Below, one piece after another: positions 61,302-64,000 of a stretch of 64,000 nucleotides of DNA. The stretch covers positions 1-64,000 of the forward strand of contig NZ_JAUNTN010000019.1 in NCBI RefSeq assembly GCF_030538695.1, given 5' to 3'. The DNA comes from Paracoccus sp. (in: a-proteobacteria) (lineage in GTDB: Bacteria; Pseudomonadota; Alphaproteobacteria; Rhodobacterales; Rhodobacteraceae). The translations under genes and the position numbers were made by a program. The notes below the pieces were generated by a model, which made no database searches, was not told the origin of the DNA, and saw nothing but the letters and a program-made list of their open reading frames with translations. Position 1 is the first letter of the stretch. Each line of letters opens with the position of its first letter.

Positions 61302-62630
61302 ATGAAAAAGATACTTCCTTTCCTTCTTGCCGGGCTGGCCATGGCTGCCCCGGCGCTGGCGCAAGAGGCCGCCCCCGCCGTCGAGGTCGTGGCCGATGTG
61401 GTCGAGACCGCCCCGGTTGCCGATACCGGCAATGTTACCTGGGTGATGGTGTCGGCCATTCTGGTGATGATGATGAGCGTGCCGGGGCTGGCGCTGTTCT
61501 ATGGCGGTCTGGCGCGCAGCAAGAACATGCTGTCGGTGCTGATGCAGGTGTTCTCGGCCTTTTGCATCGTGGCGTTGCTGTGGGTGATCTTTGGCTATTC
61601 GCTGGCCTTTACCGATGGCGGCGGGCTGTCGGCCTTTATCGGGGATATGTCCAAGGCGTTTCTGGCCGGTATTGGCGTTGATACGCTGGAGGGCGATATT
61701 TACGAATATAACTTCATCGCCTTCCAGATGGCCTTTGCCTGCATCGCCACGGCGCTGATTGTCGGCGCCACGGCCGAGCGGCTGAAGTTCAGCGCCATCA
61801 TGCTGTTCTGCGTGATCTGGTTCGTGCTGTCCTATCTGCCGATCTGCCACATGGTCTGGCAGGGGAATGGCTATCTGGCACAGCATGGCGCACTGGATTT
61901 CGCGGGTGGCACGGTCATTCATATCAACGCCGGTGTGGCGGGGATGATCGCCGCCTATGTTGCCGGGCCGCGCCTTGGCTTCCGCAAAGAGCTGATGGCC
62001 CCGCATAACCTGACCTTCACCTTTATCGGTGGTGCGCTGCTGTGGATGGGCTGGTTCGGTTTCAACGCCGGTTCGGCGCTGGCCGCTGACGGGGTTGCCG
62101 CGCTGGCGGTTATCAATACGGTGGTTGCGACCGCTGCCGCCGCGCTGGCCTGGTCCTTTGGTGAATGGGCAATGCGTGGGCATCCGTCGCTGCTTGGCGG
62201 GGTTTCGGGCGGGATTGCCGGGCTGGTCGGTATCACCCCCGCTGCCGGTTTCGTCGGTCCGATGGGGGCTATCGCCATCGGTATCATCACCGGCTTGGTC
62301 TGCATGTGGTTCGTCAACACGATGAAGTCGAAAATCGGTATCGACGACAGCTTCGACGTGTTCGGCATCCATGGCGTTGGCGGCATCGTCGGCGCGGTCC
62401 TGACGGGTGTGTTCGTGTTCCCGGCCTTTGGCGGGCAGGGCGTCGAGGTCTCGATGGGCTACCAGCTTTATGTTCAGGTGCTTGGCGTGGTCATTGCGAT
62501 GATCTGGTCGGCGGTGGTGTCTTTTGCCGCGATCTGTGTGGTCAAGGCGCTGGTCGGGCTGCGTGTCCCCGCCAATGACGAGCGGCAGGGTCTGGACATT
62601 ACCACCCATGGCGAGAACGCCTATAACTGA
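61302..62630 (+). CDS. amtB: Ammonium transporter
   Basis: A 442-residue Amt channel: a cleaved signal peptide (MKKILPFLLAGLAMAAPALA), then 11 helices. Key segments are VPGLALFYGGLARSKNMLSV (phenylalanine-gate region), AFACIATALIVGATAERLKF, HMVWQGNGYLAQHGALDFAG and the twin-His pore DFAGGTVIHINAGVAG plus FGIHGVGGIVGAVLTGVF. Usually glnK lies immediately upstream; here 282 bp of non-coding DNA precedes the gene, so its PII regulator is encoded elsewhere. A terminator follows. Confidence 0.97.
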   Translation: MKKILPFLLAGLAMAAPALAQEAAPAVEVVADVVETAPVADTGNVTWVMVSAILVMMMSVPGLALFYGGLARSKNMLSVLMQVFSAFCIVALLWVIFGYSLAFTDGGGLSAFIGDMSKAFLAGIGVDTLEGDIYEYNFIAFQMAFACIATALIVGATAERLKFSAIMLFCVIWFVLSYLPICHMVWQGNGYLAQHGALDFAGGTVIHINAGVAGMIAAYVAGPRLGFRKELMAPHNLTFTFIGGALLWMGWFGFNAGSALAADGVAALAVINTVVATAAAALAWSFGEWAMRGHPSLLGGVSGGIAGLVGITPAAGFVGPMGAIAIGIITGLVCMWFVNTMKSKIGIDDSFDVFGIHGVGGIVGAVLTGVFVFPAFGGQGVEVSMGYQLYVQVLGVVIAMIWSAVVSFAAICVVKALVGLRVPANDERQGLDITTHGENAYN

Positions 62631-62648
62631 AACCGCTGATATAATGCG

Positions 62649-62677
62649 AAAGCCCGGCTGCAAAGGCCGGGCTTTTT
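62649..62677 (+). terminator. Intrinsic terminator of amtB
   Basis: Stem AAAGCCCGGC / GCCGGGCTTT with a 7-base loop, followed by TTTTT overlapping the stem end, 18 bp past the stop. Confidence 0.85.
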
Positions 62678-62689
62678 GCGTTGGCGGGT

Positions 62690-63676
62690 TTAGAACAGAC
62701 GCGAGACGACGAAATCCGCCAGATCCGCAAGCTGCGCCCGCAAGGGATGGTCAGGCGTTTTGGCCAGCGCCGCCTTGGCCCGTCCGGCCCAGTCCAGCGC
62801 ATCCGCCCGCGCCGCCGCCAGCGCCCCGCGCCGGTTCAGGATTTCCAGCGCGGTTTCAAGGTCGCCATCCTGCTGGTCGCCCTTGCCGATGGTGCGGGTC
62901 CAGAAGGCCAGTTCATCTGCATCTGCCGCCGCAATCGCCTTGATGACCGGCAGGGTCAGCTTGCGCTCGCGGAAATCATCGCCGGTGTTCTTGCCGATGG
63001 TGGCGCTGGTGCCGCCGTAATCCAGCAGGTCGTCGGCAATCTGAAAGGCAATCCCCAGCGCGTCGCCATAATCGAACAGCGCCTGCTGCACCGCCGGATC
63101 GGCCTTGGCAACCACTGCGCCAACCTCGGTCGCCGCTGAAAACAGCGCCGCCGTCTTGCCACGCACGACTTGCAGATAGGTGGCCTCGGTCGTGGTGATG
63201 TCCTGCGCGGCGGTCAGTTGCAGAACCTCGCCCTCGGCAATCGTGGCGCTGGCGTTGGACAGGATGCGCATGACCTCCATGCTGTCCACCTCGGCCATCA
63301 ACTGAAAGCTGCGGGCGAACAGGTAATCCCCGACCAACACGCTGGACTTATTGTCCCACAGCAGGTTTGCCGTAGGCCGCCCGCGCCGTTGCTGGCTTTC
63401 GTCCACCACATCGTCATGCAGCAGGGTGGCGGTGTGCAGGAACTCGACCGTGGCGGCCAGCAGGATGTGATGCGGGCCGTCATAGCCGCACAGCCGCGCA
63501 GCGGCCAGAACCAGCATCGGGCGCAGCCGCTTGCCGCCGGCTTCGATCAGATGCGCCGTCACTTCGGGGATGCGCGGCGCGTGGCGGCTGGCCATCCTTT
63601 CGCGGATCAGCGCATTGACGGCGGCCATGTCATCGGCCAGCGCCCCGGTCAGTTGGTCCATCGCAGTATCGGTCAT
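62690..63676 (-). CDS. Long-chain polyprenyl diphosphate synthase
   Basis: A 328-residue all-helical prenyltransferase making the side-chain precursor of ubiquinone. First Asp-rich motif LLHDDVVDESQQRRGRPTAN, second FQIADDLLDYGGTSATIGKN; GGKRLRPMLVLAAARL binds pyrophosphate. The small residues before the first motif (EFLHTATLLHDD) fit a long-chain synthase, probably decaprenyl (Q-10) in this lineage; chain length is inference. The start at 63676 is chosen; upstream frame is antisense to the next gene. Confidence 0.94.
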   Translation of the reverse strand: MTDTAMDQLTGALADDMAAVNALIRERMASRHAPRIPEVTAHLIEAGGKRLRPMLVLAAARLCGYDGPHHILLAATVEFLHTATLLHDDVVDESQQRRGRPTANLLWDNKSSVLVGDYLFARSFQLMAEVDSMEVMRILSNASATIAEGEVLQLTAAQDITTTEATYLQVVRGKTAALFSAATEVGAVVAKADPAVQQALFDYGDALGIAFQIADDLLDYGGTSATIGKNTGDDFRERKLTLPVIKAIAAADADELAFWTRTIGKGDQQDGDLETALEILNRRGALAAARADALDWAGRAKAALAKTPDHPLRAQLADLADFVVSRLF

Positions 63677-63748
63677 CGCGGCCCCCTTTTCCGCGCCAGC
63701 CATTGCCATGCAATAGACACGGGTGCAACCGCGACATACCTTCGCGCC

Positions 63749-63958
63749 ATGAAAGAGATTCTGCGCAGCAACAACCCGGTCACACTGTCCCATGCCGAGG
63801 CCATTCTGGCGGCCGAGGGTATCCCCTGCTTTCCGCTGGACCAGCATATGAGCGTGCTGGAAGGCTCGATCGGGGTGCTTCCGCGGCGGCTGATGGTGGC
63901 GGATCAGGATGCCTTCATCGCGGCGGCGCTGCTGCGAGAGGCGGGGCTGATCGAATGA
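63749..63958 (+). CDS. DUF2007 family small protein
   Basis: A 69-residue protein: MKEILRSNNPVTLSHAEAIL, then AAEGIPCFPLDQHMSVLEGS and PRRLMVADQDAFIAAALLRE. This is the DUF2007 (putative signal-transducing) fold, a PII-like small domain with unknown role. The first codons suit a cytosolic protein. It overlaps the following gene by ATGA, and is divergent from the prenyl synthase gene. Confidence 0.88.
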   Translation: MKEILRSNNPVTLSHAEAILAAEGIPCFPLDQHMSVLEGSIGVLPRRLMVADQDAFIAAALLREAGLIE

Positions 63959-64000
63959 GCCTGCGCCGGGATGGTTTCCTTGGGGGGCGGCTGGCGCTGT
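63955..64000 (+). CDS. Start of a probable tRNA1(Val) adenine-N6 methyltransferase-like gene (truncated by window)
   Basis: Only 15 codons are visible: MSLRRDGFLGGRLAL. The segment RDxFLGGRL at the very N-terminus is typical of YfiC/TrmN6-like small-molecule or tRNA methyltransferases, which in this lineage follow a DUF2007 gene. ATGA overlap with the upstream gene supports it being real. The catalytic motif lies outside the window. Confidence 0.6.
   Translation, partial: MSLRRDGFLGGRLAL

Noticed and set aside
61020..62663. Open reading frame of 548 codons upstream of and in frame with the PBP gene, antisense to amtB
   Set aside because: Its translation is His/Arg/Gln-rich low-complexity, and it is the codon-position shadow of the convincing amtB gene in GC-rich DNA. 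The PBP start at 61019 has the expected N-terminus and anchor.
1..64000. Search for tRNA, rRNA, CRISPR arrays, insertion sequences and riboswitches
   Set aside because: No cloverleaf with a TTC loop, no regularly spaced repeats, no transposase motif and no recognisable riboswitch core was found by reading; a covariance-model scan would be decisive.

Overview
The window is a GC-rich (about 65% in coding sequence), almost fully coding chromosomal segment of an alphaproteobacterium. It most resembles Rhodobacteraceae/Paracoccaceae (Paracoccus-like; the genus is an inference). Reasons are the cell-cycle regulator GcrA, COQ9, phosphatidylcholine synthase, a Rhodobacter-type ferredoxin-NADP reductase, the zf-CHCC protein, a long-chain prenyl diphosphate synthase next to ammonium-transport and murein genes, and a family of intergenic elements with a GGATATTT core. 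I see no rRNA, tRNA, CRISPR array, insertion sequence or prophage.

Layout. 1-4586: a branched-chain-amino-acid-type ABC operon (ATPase cut by the window edge, two permeases, binding protein) with a divergent AraC regulator. 4587-4996: a low-GC junction holding the tail of a lost TRAP-type permease gene. 4997-16641: polA, small zinc protein, an ABC ATPase, a J-domain protein, bolA, glpX, fpr, an arsC-arsH-hydrolase operon, rpsU, and a COQ9-quinone oxidoreductase-unknown operon. 16892-19141: RNase T2, a probable immunity gene, and a polymorphic-toxin-like gene. 19252-23975: pcs, an orphan peptide-type binding protein, a lytic transglycosylase, an L,D-transpeptidase and a GlsB-like protein. 24067-29856: creatinase, MFS exporter, HisC-like aminotransferase, a stand-alone Lrp ligand-binding domain and a MATE pump. 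29974-37789: ycjF/ycjX, hrpB, an active and an inactivated peptide deformylase, a PatB-type lyase and a second L,D-transpeptidase. 37811-42905: a YtfG/HxlR pair, metF/metR with two MetR-like boxes, suhB and an EamA transporter. 42877-53671: slt, dapA, rocF, a TauE-like protein, metG, gcrA, an ABC-2 permease, argD and argF. 53717-64000: a type I secretion ATPase/adaptor pair, mlaA-mlaC, an AhpD-like protein, a class A PBP, amtB, a prenyl diphosphate synthase, a DUF2007 protein and the start of a methyltransferase gene.

Themes. Nitrogen/arginine handling (creatinase, arginase, argD, argF, amtB), cell-envelope building (two L,D-transpeptidases, two lytic transglycosylases, PBP, Mla proteins, pcs) and ubiquinone (COQ9, prenyl synthase) recur, but mostly in separate small operons joined by ATGA overlaps.

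The most interesting locus is 17559-19141. The last ~90 codons of a 418-codon gene and the following 109-codon gene are about 48% GC, against about 70% just outside. The C-terminal domain reads like a colicin E5-type RNase, which is the expected signature of an exchanged toxin tip with its immunity gene. Other notable items are nine intergenic mosaic elements at gene 3' ends, a deformylase paralogue with its metal-ligand Cys and catalytic Glu replaced, two MetR-like boxes 31 bp apart, a 9-bp inverted repeat upstream of argD, and a YadG/YadH-like ABC pair split by 42 kb.
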